DNA of 56,774 bases from Flavobacteriales bacterium (GCA_022447625.1 JAKVAX010000022.1:1-56774); one strand, 5' to 3'. Shown: positions 1 to 11,179, numbered from the stretch's first letter. The notes: a model not told the origin generated them from the sequence alone. Numbers and translations: made by a program.

Positions 1-34
1 TTACAATAGGCTTGTCTGATTTTTTCTTTTTCAT
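1..34 (-). CDS. Possible start of a gene running off the left edge
   Basis: Reading leftward from an ATG at 34-32, the frame is open to the window edge and would give MKKKKSDKPIV. The transaldolase terminator lies just upstream of it, so a new minus-strand gene could begin here. Only 11 codons are visible, so no function can be given and the call is tentative. Confidence 0.3.
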   Translation of the reverse strand, partial: MKKKKSDKPIV

Positions 35-85
35 TCCATATCTAAGTTAAGTAGACACAGTTGAATGAACAGTCTCATTTGGGAC

Positions 86-116
86 AAAAAAAGCCCCAGT
101 GGAAGGGGCATTTTTT
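86..116 (-). terminator. Intrinsic terminator of the transaldolase gene
   Basis: The stem GCCCC (93-97) / GGGGC (105-109) has a 7-nt loop, with an A-tract at 86-92 and a T-tract at 111-116. It is therefore bidirectional in form. On the minus strand it follows the transaldolase stop by about 65 nt. Confidence 0.8.
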
Positions 117-179
117 CCGGCGTCCGCCGTCCGTTAATATATTGGTACCGGCTTACAGCATACTGCCTACCGCGTACAA

Positions 180-836
180 TTACGCGTTTACTTTCGCGTG
201 ATCAGCCAAGAACTTCTCCAAACCACTATCTGTTAGTGGGTGCTTGAGAAGACCTAGAATCGCGCTCAATGGTCCAGTCATAACGTCTGCTCCGATTTCA
301 GCACATTCGATGACGTGCATTGTGTGGCGTACAGAAGCCGCTAGGATTTCAGTGCGGAAATCGTAGTTATCGTAGATCAAGCGAATCTGCTCAATCAACT
401 GTAGACCATTTGTGCTGATATCATCCAAACGTCCGATGAATGGAGATACGTAAGTAGCACCTGCTTTCGCAGCTAGTAGTGCTTGTCCGGCAGAGAATAC
501 AAGGGTACAGTTGGTCTTGATCCCTTTATCTGAGAAGTAACGAATCGCTTTCACACCGTCTTTGTTCATCGGAACTTTAACAACGATGTTTTCGTGAAGG
601 TCAGCCAAAGCTTCCCCTTCCTTGATCATGCTTTCGTAATCTGTTGAGATTACTTCTGCACTTACATCACCGTCAACGATATCGCAGATCGCTTTGTAGT
701 GGTTGATTACATTCTCATCACCGCTGATTCCTTCTTTCGCCATCAATGATGGGTTGGTTGTTACACCGTCAAGAATTCCAAGGTCTTGCGCCTCGCGGAT
801 CTGGTCAAGATTTGCTGTATCAATGAAGAATTTCAT
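180..836 (-). CDS. tal: Transaldolase (type 3B / fructose-6-phosphate aldolase-like)
   Basis: This 218-aa protein matches the short transaldolase subfamily (about 215-220 aa). It carries the N-terminal [11 protein letters not shown], the GVTTNPSL motif at residues 24-31, and the Schiff-base lysine in IVVKVPM (K87). It transfers dihydroxyacetone units between sugar phosphates in the non-oxidative pentose phosphate pathway, in the cytosol. The ATG at 836 is preceded by a perfect TAATTTTG promoter box (853-860), which implies a leader of only about 10 nt. It lies 30 nt downstream of the ABC-F gene on the same strand but has its own promoter and terminator. FSA aldolase activity versus true transaldolase activity cannot be told apart from sequence alone. 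Confidence 0.93.
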   Translation of the reverse strand: MKFFIDTANLDQIREAQDLGILDGVTTNPSLMAKEGISGDENVINHYKAICDIVDGDVSAEVISTDYESMIKEGEALADLHENIVVKVPMNKDGVKAIRYFSDKGIKTNCTLVFSAGQALLAAKAGATYVSPFIGRLDDISTNGLQLIEQIRLIYDNYDFRTEILAASVRHTMHVIECAEIGADVMTGPLSAILGLLKHPLTDSGLEKFLADHAKVNA

Positions 837-852
837 GGTCTAGGTATTTGGG

Positions 853-860
853 CAAAATTA
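853..860 (-). promoter_or_regulatory. TAnnTTTG promoter box for tal
   Basis: Minus-strand TAATTTTG matches the Bacteroidota -7 consensus TAnnTTTG and lies 17 nt before the start codon, in the short gap after the ABC-F gene. Confidence 0.6.
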
Positions 861-866
861 AGGTTA

Positions 867-2561
<1,695 letters not shown>

Positions 2562-2640
2562 TTAACTCAAGCCAACCGATGATATATCTCCCTGATCTCC
2601 AAGGTCTTTTCAGTATATTGAAAACATCATAACACCTGCA

Positions 2641-5600
2641 ATGAAACAACTACTACTTTCACTTCTTTTGAGCATTCCTTTTTGGTTAGCTGCACAGTGT
2701 GACTTTACAGAGATCACCGTCCTAACTGAAACTGAAAATTACGGCCCAGAACAGGGATGGCAAATCATCGATGCCAATGGGAATTTATACTACACTTTTC
2801 AAGCAGATGCTGATTTTACATCTTATGAAGACATCATTTGCCTAGAAGATGGTTGTTACATTTTTGAATCTATCGATACTTATGGCGATGGATGGAATGG
2901 TGGAACGGTTTCTGTGAATGTTGATGGCGTTATCTACGATTATGTTTTGACAGACGGAACAGGAGATCTTTCTCCGTTTGGAGTCAATGAAACCGGATGC
3001 ACTTTGGCTGGAAGCTGTATGCTCAATCAAGTTTATATTCAGACGAGTACCCAAGCATATGGAGCGGAGGTTGGATGGCAGATTATGGATAATGAAGGCA
3101 ACGTGTACTACTCATTCGCCGCAACTGCAGACAATTCGACATACAATGATTTCGTATGCATCGAAGATGGTTGCTACGTATTCATTGCTACTGACACCTA
3201 CGGCGATGGGTGGAATGGTGGTTCAGTGATCATTGACGTCAGCGGAGCCTTGACGAATTATCAAATGGACGACGGAACGCAAGAGGCAATAGCGATTGGG
3301 GTAAATGCTGAGGGATGCGAAGTCATCATTCCTGGATGTACGAATCCAGACGCCTTGAACTATGACGAAGCCGCAACGGAAGATGATGGATCGTGCTTGA
3401 CGATTCAAGATTACCTGGATATTCAGAATATTACACCACTGATTGCCTCGGGCCCTGTCCATAACCGAGTCAACTGGGGTATTCAAAACAGAAGTTCGGG
3501 GAATCCAAATGCTGATTTTATCGATGAGGATGACTTTGTATCGATGTTACAGGATTCGCTTATCCCATGTTTCACCATTGGTGATCCCCTCGAGAAAGAA
3601 CCTTATGCCCGCTATCGGAACTTCTTCAATATTGACGCTTGGTGGTGGGAAGATGCCCCTGCGGAAGGTGAAGGATGGAGCTGGGATATTTTGAAAGGGC
3701 TACGTGATGAATATTACTTGCCTTGGCAAGACGATGAACACGGTTGGGCCACCTTATTTTCAAATACAAAGTTTGGAGGAGGTGGAGGAGCTGGTGTCCA
3801 GCCTGAAACCAGGACGGGAGATGGGTTCATGTTCGGACTTGGCTGGGAGACGCTGCTTCATGAATTTGGACATACCATGCCTCAAGTTCCTGACGAATAT
3901 ACCTCAAGTGGTGTTTGGTCTGGAGGAGAATGCTGGGAAGGAGCGAATACAACTGGCTGGTCTATTCGAGATAGTATTCCATGGAGAAACTGGATTGCAG
4001 AAGATACACCTCTTCCTACGCCTTACGAAGAAGAATACATGGAAACCATCGGAGCTTTTGAAGGGGCCCTAACCAACTATTTTGGATGTCATCGACCTTC
4101 TGCTCGTGGCTGCTACATGGGAGCAGGAGGCTTTGGTCCTGAATTCGGACAAGACATGTGTATTCCTTGTCGACAGCGTGTAGTTTGTCTACTATACAGG
4201 TACGTAGATGTTATTGAAAACCCCATGCCGGCCAATCAAAATGTGGCGGTTAATGGGGATGAGACGATCACTTTCTCCGCCGATATTGTAAAACCAGAGC
4301 CTAATACCCAGACCTATACTTGGTTGCTCAATGGCAATATCATTGGTGAAGGTAGCGAGACCATTGATGTGACTTTTGGAAGTTGTGATGTCTACGAATT
4401 GACTCTTGTTGTTGAAGACACAACAGACTGGGTTCGATTTGATGCACACTTCAGTGATCTGTATCCAAAACCGATGGAAACCCATACATGGTTTATTGAT
4501 CAGACGGCAATAGAGAGTTATGATTTATCGGTTGAAACCGAATCAGTTGCAGTGAATTGTACAGCTGGTCCTAACGGACAGCTTTCCCTCTTGCCATCGG
4601 GAGGAGAAGCCCCTTACACTGCATATTGGGAAGGTCAGGACGTAGGCCTGTTACATGCGGAGCTTGTTGCAGGTGAATACACGCATTGGCTCGTAGATGG
4701 CAATGGATGCGGGGTTTCCGTTACTTCTGAAGTGACACAAGATCCGTTCTTGGGGATTTCTGTTTGTGCAGAATACACGGAATTTTGGTCGGTTGATTTG
4801 ACGGTCGAGGGCTATGATCCAAACCTTTGTACCATTTTGTGGTCAAATGATGCGGACGGATTAAATTCTGGCCCTATATCTTCTGGATTACAATGGGTTA
4901 GCGTGACTACACCCGGAGGTTGTTCACGCACATTGGAGTTTGAGGTAGACAATGAGCCTTCTCCAATGTCTGTCAGCGCTCAATATTTTGCATCAGAGGC
5001 AGACACTCCCACGGGTTCCATTTACTTAAATGTAACTGGGGGTCAACCTGAGTTTACCGTGCGTTGGTATGACAAAGAGGCACGAGACTTAACGGAAGGA
5101 ATTCAAGAAAACGCTGTCGCAAGTGGATTCGATTTCGGCCATTTACCGGAGGAGGCATTCGACGATAATCAATTCTCTAAATGGCTTCAGATAGGAACCA
5201 GTGATGTCTGGATTGGTATTGAATTCGAACAGCCGGAACAGATTCAGTACTACACAATCATGTCTGGAGATGATGTGGAAGAGAGAGATCCAACAGCATG
5301 GGAACTGCAAGGTTCGAACGATGGCTCCGATTGGACGGTAATCGATACACGTTCAGGAGAGGATTTTCCGGAACGTCGCCAAGTGCGTGGTTTTGGATTT
5401 GACAACCCGAATGAATATAGCTTCTACCGGTTGTATGTTACAGCAAACGCAGGCGCTAACGAGGTGCAATTGCAAGAGATCCAATTGATAGGAACTACAG
5501 CCGATGATGAATTCGTCTATAATCCAAACGCTGATGATATGCTCACGCGCTTGGAGCTCGCAGCGGGTGAGTACCAATACCTTGTTCAAGATCTCAATTC

Positions 5601-7017
5601 ACTTTGTGCCGATGGAACCATTGATATAACTGGATCTGATGCCTTTACTCCTGAAGGGCTAATAGTTGTGCAAGAGAGCACTTGTACAGTAGCTGTTGAA
5701 AACCCAGATGCTTCGTTGGAGTACGTTTGGTTAGATAGTGAAACGGGAAATACCATTCTAGGTCAAGGGACGAGTTTCGCACCCCCCTCAAATGGAAACT
5801 ACTGGTTAGCAGCCATCAACCCGAATACAGGAGTTATGAGCTCTAATCGACCTGGTTTTGCAGTTACAATGCCTGAGATGCCTTCTGTATCTGAAGTGTC
5901 AGAAGGAGTGCTCGGAATTGTAGATCCAAATTCTGATCTCATTTACCGTTGGTATGATATGTCTTGTGGAGGCAATTTATTGGCAGAAGGAGAAGAATAC
6001 ACTCCAGGTAGTGAAGCGATGAACCTTTATGTTGGCTCTTGGTGGGCAGAAGAGTTCCCTGATCCAACTGATCCACTATCAATTCCTGGGTTAATGGTTC
6101 GAATGGATGCAGCTGATCTCAATGGCGATGGACAAATTGATGATCCTGGTCCTGTAAGCAGTTCCCTCTATGGATGGAATTTCTACCCAGATAACCAATG
6201 GAATGAGGGGTCGTGGTTCGCATTCCGCGGTAATTATCAGAACGGATTGGGTATTGTTGACTTTGCTACCATGTGGTTGCAATGTATTGAGCAGTCTGTA
6301 TCAGACTACCAGACGGTCATAATGGCCTACAAAGAGAACGCATTGTCGTTTGAAGGATCCGCTCCTTTCTTCGGGATGGATGATATGATGCCTTATTCAG
6401 CGATGCCCGGATTGCAGTTGTATAGTAACAATGTGCCGCAGCAAACATTAAATGGCACCACTATTCTGAATGGGGATATCGTTGATCCTATGTCTACCCC
6501 GAATCCATTAGAGTTTTGCGTATTAGGACAAACGTTCACTCAAGGACCTGGTTTTACCGATTGCACGGATACTCATTGGGAAGGTCAAGTTGGAGAGATT
6601 ATTTTTTACGAAGACCAGCTTTCAGAAGAAGAGTTGATTGGTGTGTCTGAGTATTTACGTCGAAAGTGGATTAGTCTTGCTGATCTTGAAAGCAAACGTT
6701 TCGAGGTTATATGGGATGGCACCGGGATTGGAATTGATGAGGTGCTACCAGAAAGTGTCAACAGCGAAAAATTCAGAGTATACCCTAACCCAACCGATGG
6801 AAGACTGGCCTTGGACGTTTCCAATTTATCATCGAGGGTAATGGAAGTGCAGCTTTATGATGTTGGAGGAAGAAGGCTTGCGAGCCGTTCCGCCGTTGGC
6901 GAGAAACAGATTATTCGTCTTGATGAAGAATTCAGTATGTTAGGCAGCGGTAGTTATTTGGTGATCGTGCTCACGGAAAACGGAAAACGACACCACCAAG
7001 TAGTCATCAAACGCTAG
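2641..7017 (+). CDS. Large secreted M64-like metallopeptidase with T9SS sorting domain
   Basis: A 1458-aa secreted protein. A signal peptide (MKQLLLSLLLSIPFWLAAQC) is followed by two ~90-aa repeats, each with a GDGWNGG motif (about residues 25-125 and 128-228), and one Cys-rich GCTNPDALNYD repeat. The peptidase region has HEFGHTMPQVPDEY (H407, E408, H411, D418). This fits the M64 (IgA-peptidase) pattern HExxH followed by DEY. Downstream are Ig/PKD-like segments, a discoidin (F5/8 type C)-like domain near residues 835-960, and a C-terminal T9SS type A sorting domain (YPNPTDGRLALDV to the end). It is predicted to be exported through the outer membrane and either attached or released. The esterase gene starts 4 nt after its stop, so the two are probably cotranscribed. 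The peptidase substrate is unknown. Confidence 0.82.
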   Translation: MKQLLLSLLLSIPFWLAAQCDFTEITVLTETENYGPEQGWQIIDANGNLYYTFQADADFTSYEDIICLEDGCYIFESIDTYGDGWNGGTVSVNVDGVIYDYVLTDGTGDLSPFGVNETGCTLAGSCMLNQVYIQTSTQAYGAEVGWQIMDNEGNVYYSFAATADNSTYNDFVCIEDGCYVFIATDTYGDGWNGGSVIIDVSGALTNYQMDDGTQEAIAIGVNAEGCEVIIPGCTNPDALNYDEAATEDDGSCLTIQDYLDIQNITPLIASGPVHNRVNWGIQNRSSGNPNADFIDEDDFVSMLQDSLIPCFTIGDPLEKEPYARYRNFFNIDAWWWEDAPAEGEGWSWDILKGLRDEYYLPWQDDEHGWATLFSNTKFGGGGGAGVQPETRTGDGFMFGLGWETLLHEFGHTMPQVPDEYTSSGVWSGGECWEGANTTGWSIRDSIPWRNWIAEDTPLPTPYEEEYMETIGAFEGALTNYFGCHRPSARGCYMGAGGFGPEFGQDMCIPCRQRVVCLLYRYVDVIENPMPANQNVAVNGDETITFSADIVKPEPNTQTYTWLLNGNIIGEGSETIDVTFGSCDVYELTLVVEDTTDWVRFDAHFSDLYPKPMETHTWFIDQTAIESYDLSVETESVAVNCTAGPNGQLSLLPSGGEAPYTAYWEGQDVGLLHAELVAGEYTHWLVDGNGCGVSVTSEVTQDPFLGISVCAEYTEFWSVDLTVEGYDPNLCTILWSNDADGLNSGPISSGLQWVSVTTPGGCSRTLEFEVDNEPSPMSVSAQYFASEADTPTGSIYLNVTGGQPEFTVRWYDKEARDLTEGIQENAVASGFDFGHLPEEAFDDNQFSKWLQIGTSDVWIGIEFEQPEQIQYYTIMSGDDVEERDPTAWELQGSNDGSDWTVIDTRSGEDFPERRQVRGFGFDNPNEYSFYRLYVTANAGANEVQLQEIQLIGTTADDEFVYNPNADDMLTRLELAAGEYQYLVQDLNSLCADGTIDITGSDAFTPEGLIVVQESTCTVAVENPDASLEYVWLDSETGNTILGQGTSFAPPSNGNYWLAAINPNTGVMSSNRPGFAVTMPEMPSVSEVSEGVLGIVDPNSDLIYRWYDMSCGGNLLAEGEEYTPGSEAMNLYVGSWWAEEFPDPTDPLSIPGLMVRMDAADLNGDGQIDDPGPVSSSLYGWNFYPDNQWNEGSWFAFRGNYQNGLGIVDFATMWLQCIEQSVSDYQTVIMAYKENALSFEGSAPFFGMDDMMPYSAMPGLQLYSNNVPQQTLNGTTILNGDIVDPMSTPNPLEFCVLGQTFTQGPGFTDCTDTHWEGQVGEIIFYEDQLSEEELIGVSEYLRRKWISLADLESKRFEVIWDGTGIGIDEVLPESVNSEKFRVYPNPTDGRLALDVSNLSSRVMEVQLYDVGGRRLASRSAVGEKQIIRLDEEFSMLGSGSYLVIVLTENGKRHHQVVIKR

Positions 7018-7021
7018 TCTA

Positions 7022-8404
7022 ATGAAGAACGTCCTCCTATTTTTTTGGTCGATAATACCTATGCTGTCATTTGCACAATTGACCATCGTTGTTGACGAAA
7101 TTCCATCGAACACGCCAGAAGGCAGTGACATTCATATTGCCGGTGATTTCCAGGGTTGGGACCCAGGTTCATCTGATTACATGCTGAATGACAATGGAGA
7201 CGGCACCTATTCAATTGAGCTTGATATTGCGGCAGGAACCATCACTTTCAAATTCACTCGAGGTGGTTGGGACACCGTGGAAGGAAACGAAAACGGAGGT
7301 TTTCTCCCGGATAGAACTTACTCGTACAACGGCCTTGAAGAGACGCTGAATCTTCAAATTCTCAGTTGGGAAGATGTAGGTGGTACTAACTCCTCGGCGG
7401 CAGAGAATGTAGAGATCATGGATACGGATTTCTACATCTCACAGCTTGATCGTTACCGTCGCATTTGGGTATACACGCCTCCGAACTATGATGATACCGA
7501 CGAGCATTACAAAGTGCTCTACATGCATGATGGACAAAACCTTTTCGACGCAGCCAGCAGTTTTTCAGGGGAATGGGAAGTAGATGAAACACTCAATGCA
7601 TTGTTTGACCAAGGCGATGAAGGATGCATCGTGGTAGGGATCGATAACGGAGGTATCCATCGCATCGATGAATATTCGCCTTGGGTAAACGTTCAATACG
7701 GCGGCGGAGAAGGACGCCTTTACATGGATTTTATCGTCAACACACTCAAGCCATACATTGATGAGAACTACCGTACTCGTCCAGAACGCGAATGGACAGG
7801 CATCATGGGAAGCTCAATGGGCGGTTTAATTTCAGCCTATGGGGGGGTAGAACACAGTGATGTGTTCAGTCGAATCGGTGCTTTTTCACCCAGCTATTGG
7901 TTCAGTGATGAGACGTATGATCATATGCAAGTAAACGTGGTTACAGCAGAGATGCGTATTTATACCATTGCCGGCGAACAAGAAGGCCCCGTCATGACCA
8001 ACGGCGTCGCCAACATGAATAACATCATGAGCAACACCGGCTGGTACGATGAGAATGAGTTCATCACCCTCACTCACGAATACGGCACCCACAGCGAATC
8101 CTACTGGCGCAATGAATTCGAAGACGCCTATTTGTGGTTATGGGATAATGATACTTCAGTTAATGATTTCGCTAGCGCGGAATGGGTCGTCTACCCAAAC
8201 CCAAGCGAAACAGTTATTCAACTGGAAATTGAAAACAGCTCCCAGGTAACCAAAATCGAACTTATCGATTCCACCGGGAAACTTATATACACTACTTCTC
8301 AATTCGAGCGCATGATCGATGTATCTCAATGGGAAGGTGTACATGTTATAGCGATCTACCTCGAAGGAGGAGAGAAGCTCACGAAACGCATCGTCCTCAG
8401 GTGA
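7022..8404 (+). CDS. Secreted alpha/beta-hydrolase esterase with carbohydrate-binding-like N-domain and T9SS tail
   Basis: This 460-aa protein has a signal peptide (MKNVLLFFWSIIPMLSFAQ). An early-set/starch-binding-like domain follows (about residues 20-110, HIAGDFQGWDPGS). Next is a putative-esterase (esterase D/Fes-like) alpha/beta-hydrolase domain, about 130-365, with the nucleophile elbow GSSMGG (S265). The C-terminus is a T9SS sorting domain starting near YPNPSETVIQLEI. It probably cleaves ester bonds in polysaccharide-linked or siderophore-like substrates outside the cell. It follows the M64-like gene by 4 nt. No T-tract terminator was seen; a heptamer repeat array occupies its 3' flank. 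Confidence 0.85.
   Translation: MKNVLLFFWSIIPMLSFAQLTIVVDEIPSNTPEGSDIHIAGDFQGWDPGSSDYMLNDNGDGTYSIELDIAAGTITFKFTRGGWDTVEGNENGGFLPDRTYSYNGLEETLNLQILSWEDVGGTNSSAAENVEIMDTDFYISQLDRYRRIWVYTPPNYDDTDEHYKVLYMHDGQNLFDAASSFSGEWEVDETLNALFDQGDEGCIVVGIDNGGIHRIDEYSPWVNVQYGGGEGRLYMDFIVNTLKPYIDENYRTRPEREWTGIMGSSMGGLISAYGGVEHSDVFSRIGAFSPSYWFSDETYDHMQVNVVTAEMRIYTIAGEQEGPVMTNGVANMNNIMSNTGWYDENEFITLTHEYGTHSESYWRNEFEDAYLWLWDNDTSVNDFASAEWVVYPNPSETVIQLEIENSSQVTKIELIDSTGKLIYTTSQFERMIDVSQWEGVHVIAIYLEGGEKLTKRIVLR
8170..8182 (+). repeat. Iterated 13-mer CGCTAGCGCGGAA (exact copy)
   Basis: It lies inside the esterase gene, in frame as ...FASAEW. One of five exact copies in the window; see findings. Confidence 0.7.
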
Positions 8405-8584
8405 GTCGAGAGTCTAGAGACGAGCGTCTAGGGATTTTTAATCTATAATCCATAAACCATAATCTATAACTGTTGAAGCTACGTCGTCGATTGAAATGAC
8501 AACCAAAGACCAAGAACCAAAAGCAATAATCTATAACGGTTACGGGTGTACCAATCAGTCCACCGTCCACGGTCCACGGTCCAC
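8405..8584. repeat. Heptamer repeat array R1 (reverse orientation)
   Basis: The array is built of degenerate 7-bp words: AGTCTAG/AGACGAG/CGTCTAG, then TCTATAA/TCCATAA/ACCATAA/TCTATAA, and finally blocks of CCGTCCA/CGGTCCA. The words are the reverse complements of those in arrays R2, R3 and R5. It sits between the 3' ends of two convergent genes. Confidence 0.75.
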
Positions 8585-8593
8585 TAAAAGCGC

Positions 8594-8953
8594 CTATGGC
8601 CTCACGTATCCGTCAAGAATCTCCTCCAAATTCGGTTTCGGAACCACCCCAGCATAGCGCTCAACGAGTTGTCCTTTATCGAAAATGAGGAGGGAAGGGA
8701 TGCTACGGATCTGGAATACTTGAGAGAGTCTTGGTGATACTTCGGTATTGACTTTTCCGATAATCACTTTCCCTTCATACTCTGCAGAAAGTTCATCGAT
8801 GATAGGTCCCATCACACGACATGGTGCACACCAAGAAGCCCAAAAGTCAATGAGTACCGCGTGATCATTCTGCGCTACAATTTCTTTGAAATTGGCTTCT
8901 GTGATCTCCATGGCCTTGGGCTTTGGAGCTCTATTCTTCTTTTTCCAAAACAT
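8594..8953 (-). CDS. Thioredoxin-family protein
   Basis: With the ATG at 8953 the protein has 119 aa: a short basic N-terminal stretch, then a thioredoxin fold with the active site WCAPC (C42, C45) and the cis-Pro loop IRSIPSLL. It reduces disulfides in the cytosol and has no signal peptide or membrane segment. An upstream ATG would add 10 residues, but a perfect TACCTTTG promoter box (8961-8968) lies within that extension, so I chose MFWKKKN; the message would be almost leaderless. The next in-frame ATG (MEITEANF, 8911) is the other reasonable start. It is flanked on both sides by heptamer repeat arrays. Confidence 0.88.
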   Translation of the reverse strand: MFWKKKNRAPKPKAMEITEANFKEIVAQNDHAVLIDFWASWCAPCRVMGPIIDELSAEYEGKVIIGKVNTEVSPRLSQVFQIRSIPSLLIFDKGQLVERYAGVVPKPNLEEILDGYVRP

Positions 8954-8960
8954 AACAGTA

Positions 8961-8968
8961 CAAAGGTA
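8961..8968 (-). promoter_or_regulatory. TAnnTTTG promoter box of the thioredoxin gene
   Basis: Minus-strand TACCTTTG ends 7 nt before the chosen ATG at 8953, implying a leader of only a few nucleotides. Confidence 0.55.
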
Positions 8969-9019
8969 GGGCAGGGGTGTCATAGATTTGTGCCACTTCA
9001 GTCACAGAAAGGCTTTTAC

Positions 9020-9120
9020 TGTGGACCGTGGACCGTAGACCGTAGACCGTAGACCGTGGACAGCAGACGGTTGGTTATCAGTTATAGTTTATCGTTTATA
9101 GACCCTAGTCCCTAGTCTCA
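9020..9120. repeat. Heptamer repeat array R2
   Basis: Tandem 7-mers GTGGACC, GTAGACC (three times) and GTGGACA are followed by GTTATCA/GTTATAG/TTTATCG/TTTATAG and then CCTAGTC repeats. The first ~80 bp are almost identical to R3. It sits 3' of the WYL-PhyH gene. Confidence 0.8.
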
Positions 9121-9132
9121 TGCCTCCAAGAG

Positions 9133-10860
9133 TCATGTGTTCCACTCAAATGATTCAGCCCACGAAAGTTCTTCGGGTAGTTCAGCTGAAGTAAACTCTA
9201 AATGAATCACTCTTCGTTGTTTTTTGGAATTAGATGAGCCTGACGCGTGAAGAAGTAATGGGTGCATGACATGCACGGCACCGGCATTCACTTCAATAGA
9301 TGAAGGAATAGCGTTGTCGACGATTGTCTTGATTTGGTTATCGTCATGGATGCGTTTGTGGCTGCCCGTAAGAATCATCAAAGCTCCGTTCTGTTTGTGG
9401 CAATCGTCTAGATGAATGCGTAACGTAAATACTTTTTGCATGAACGACTCCGGAGGCATGACACTGTAGTATCCATCTTTTTTAAGCCACCCGGAAAAAC
9501 CCTCAACTTCATGTTTTTCTTGAACGTTAATCGTTCGGTCTTGGTGCCAATTAACTTTCCAGTTGCTCTCTTTATTTTTATCGAAGTAGATGGACTTTAT
9601 AAGTCGAGCGTTTTTATCAATGCGAGTGATGATAGACTTTAAGTTCGGAAGGAATAAGTGAGAACTCAGTTGAGGAATTTCACCTAGGACATTCCGGATG
9701 GCATATGGGTCTGTCTTTTTTGATTCTAAATAACCTCTGATTTCTCGCTTCATTGCTTTTATAGAGCGATGTCTCATGGCATGGTCAATAACCCCCGAGC
9801 CTCTATATGTTAGTTTTGATTTCAGTACTGTTAGCCCTCTTTCACTCAGCTCCGTATTGTAAACGTCTATAGCTTCAGAGAGCCGCTGTCTAATTGAACG
9901 TTTAAGTCTTTCGGGAGCCAAAACTTGAACATTCTCTCCAAAAGAAAGCAAGTCTCGTTCAAGCTCATAGTTCCACTGAACTGTGAGGGAGACTACAGTA
10001 CCTCGTTCATCCCGGCCCAAAAATTTTTGAGAGGAATGGAGGGGTTTAGTCAGAACATACGGCGAGGTATTTCGATTGAATCGAAGGATAACTTCCTGAG
10101 GTTCTTCATTAACATTAACTGTTACACCGATCACATGCTGGAAGTGGCGCTCAGGATCAAAATTCTCATTTGGTAAGAAGGCCTTGCTACTTCTATTAAT
10201 TTCTCTAATTCTATCTAAGGCTAGATTCAGTAACTGGTCGGACTTTTGATTTCTTCCAATCACGAACCATCGGTTGCGGTGCTCTTTTAATAGATAAGGG
10301 TGGAATGTGATGGTTGAAGGTTGGCGTGCCTTGAAAGATTGATAGGTTATTTCCAATGGGTACGACTGCTGAATTGCTTTGTAGATCCGCGAGAGGTATC
10401 CGATTCCAACCAAATCATCATTACGTTCAATGCTTATAACTTCTGCGGTTCGAGTCTTTTTGGCGTATACATGGTCTTCGAGTTTCTGAACCATTGCGCC
10501 TAACTCTTTAAAATGATCAAAATTCTGGAATTGCTGCAGAAAACCTATGGTTTCACTCAAACGCTCCAAGTCGGCTTCAGAAACAGGACTATTAGTAATA
10601 CTGTATTCAGAATCGTCGTACATGTAGTACTTCCGGTCAACAACAATAATTGGTGCGTTGTAACCCAGTTTGTCACTACGCATAAGCTGAATATCGGCTT
10701 GAACAGTTCGTCTACTCACTCCTTTGTCTATGCCTTCATATTCATAAAGTGCATCTGAACAAGCTTCCATGAGATCTTCTAAGGTCCACTTCCTGAACCG
10801 ATTAGATAGGCAAAGGTCGATAGTTCGATACCGAATAAGGGCGTTACGATTCGCTGGCAT
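9133..10860 (-). CDS. WYL-domain transcription regulator fused to a PhyH-like Fe(II)/2-oxoglutarate dioxygenase
   Basis: One unbroken 575-aa frame holds two unlike halves. Residues ~5-70 resemble a DeoR-type helix-turn-helix. Residues ~150-235 form a WYL domain (ITYQSF, HPYLL, RWFVIGR, LALDRI), and a WCX-like C-terminal extension runs to about 340. Residues ~350-575 resemble phytanoyl-CoA dioxygenase: the iron ligands would be H439 and D441 (WHQD) and H538 (LLLHASG), and the 2-oxoglutarate arginine R549 or R550 (RRVIHLEF). WYL proteins usually bind DNA and sense a ligand or nucleic acid. Here an oxygenase replaces or supplements the sensor. The gene is divergent from the ncRNA-slipin-rtcB unit across a gene-free interval, so it is the likely regulator of that unit. 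The dioxygenase substrate is unknown. Confidence 0.85.
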   Translation of the reverse strand: MPANRNALIRYRTIDLCLSNRFRKWTLEDLMEACSDALYEYEGIDKGVSRRTVQADIQLMRSDKLGYNAPIIVVDRKYYMYDDSEYSITNSPVSEADLERLSETIGFLQQFQNFDHFKELGAMVQKLEDHVYAKKTRTAEVISIERNDDLVGIGYLSRIYKAIQQSYPLEITYQSFKARQPSTITFHPYLLKEHRNRWFVIGRNQKSDQLLNLALDRIREINRSSKAFLPNENFDPERHFQHVIGVTVNVNEEPQEVILRFNRNTSPYVLTKPLHSSQKFLGRDERGTVVSLTVQWNYELERDLLSFGENVQVLAPERLKRSIRQRLSEAIDVYNTELSERGLTVLKSKLTYRGSGVIDHAMRHRSIKAMKREIRGYLESKKTDPYAIRNVLGEIPQLSSHLFLPNLKSIITRIDKNARLIKSIYFDKNKESNWKVNWHQDRTINVQEKHEVEGFSGWLKKDGYYSVMPPESFMQKVFTLRIHLDDCHKQNGALMILTGSHKRIHDDNQIKTIVDNAIPSSIEVNAGAVHVMHPLLLHASGSSNSKKQRRVIHLEFTSAELPEELSWAESFEWNT

Positions 10861-10946
10861 GACAAAAAAAAATCAAACTTTTTTCTAAGTACGCAAAAAG
10901 ACTGCGCACTTCCATAAAACCTTTGCTTTGTCAAAGAAAGAAACCC

Positions 10947-10984
10947 GCCCCGCTGCCGGTAAGAAGAAGTTTTGGCAGCGGGGC
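10947..10984 (+). other. Strong 11-bp RNA hairpin at the 5' end of the ncRNA region
   Basis: GCCCCGCTGCC (10947-10957) pairs perfectly with GGCAGCGGGGC (10974-10984) around a 16-nt purine-rich loop. No T-tract follows on either strand, so it is not a terminator. It may cap the 5' end of the ncRNA or form an operator-like cruciform in the divergent promoter region. Confidence 0.6.
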
Positions 10985-11179
10985 TCCGTAAGGGTAAAAG
11001 TACTGGAATTGACAACACGTTCTGCGAAATACTGCCTTTTGGCACTTAAAATATGCACCGTTGGTGCAAAGACGCTTGACTTCGAGGAGTTCAACCTTGC
11101 GCTCGCGATTCTGTATATCGCGGCAGTGTATGATGGAATGCATTTATACATGCTAGAAAGAATGACTCGAGTTAGGCTT

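Noticed and set aside
10947-10984. 11-bp GC-rich hairpin as terminator for either divergent gene
   Set aside because: It is not followed by a T-run on the plus strand, and only by GGGTTTCTTTC on the minus strand; it also lies where promoters are expected.
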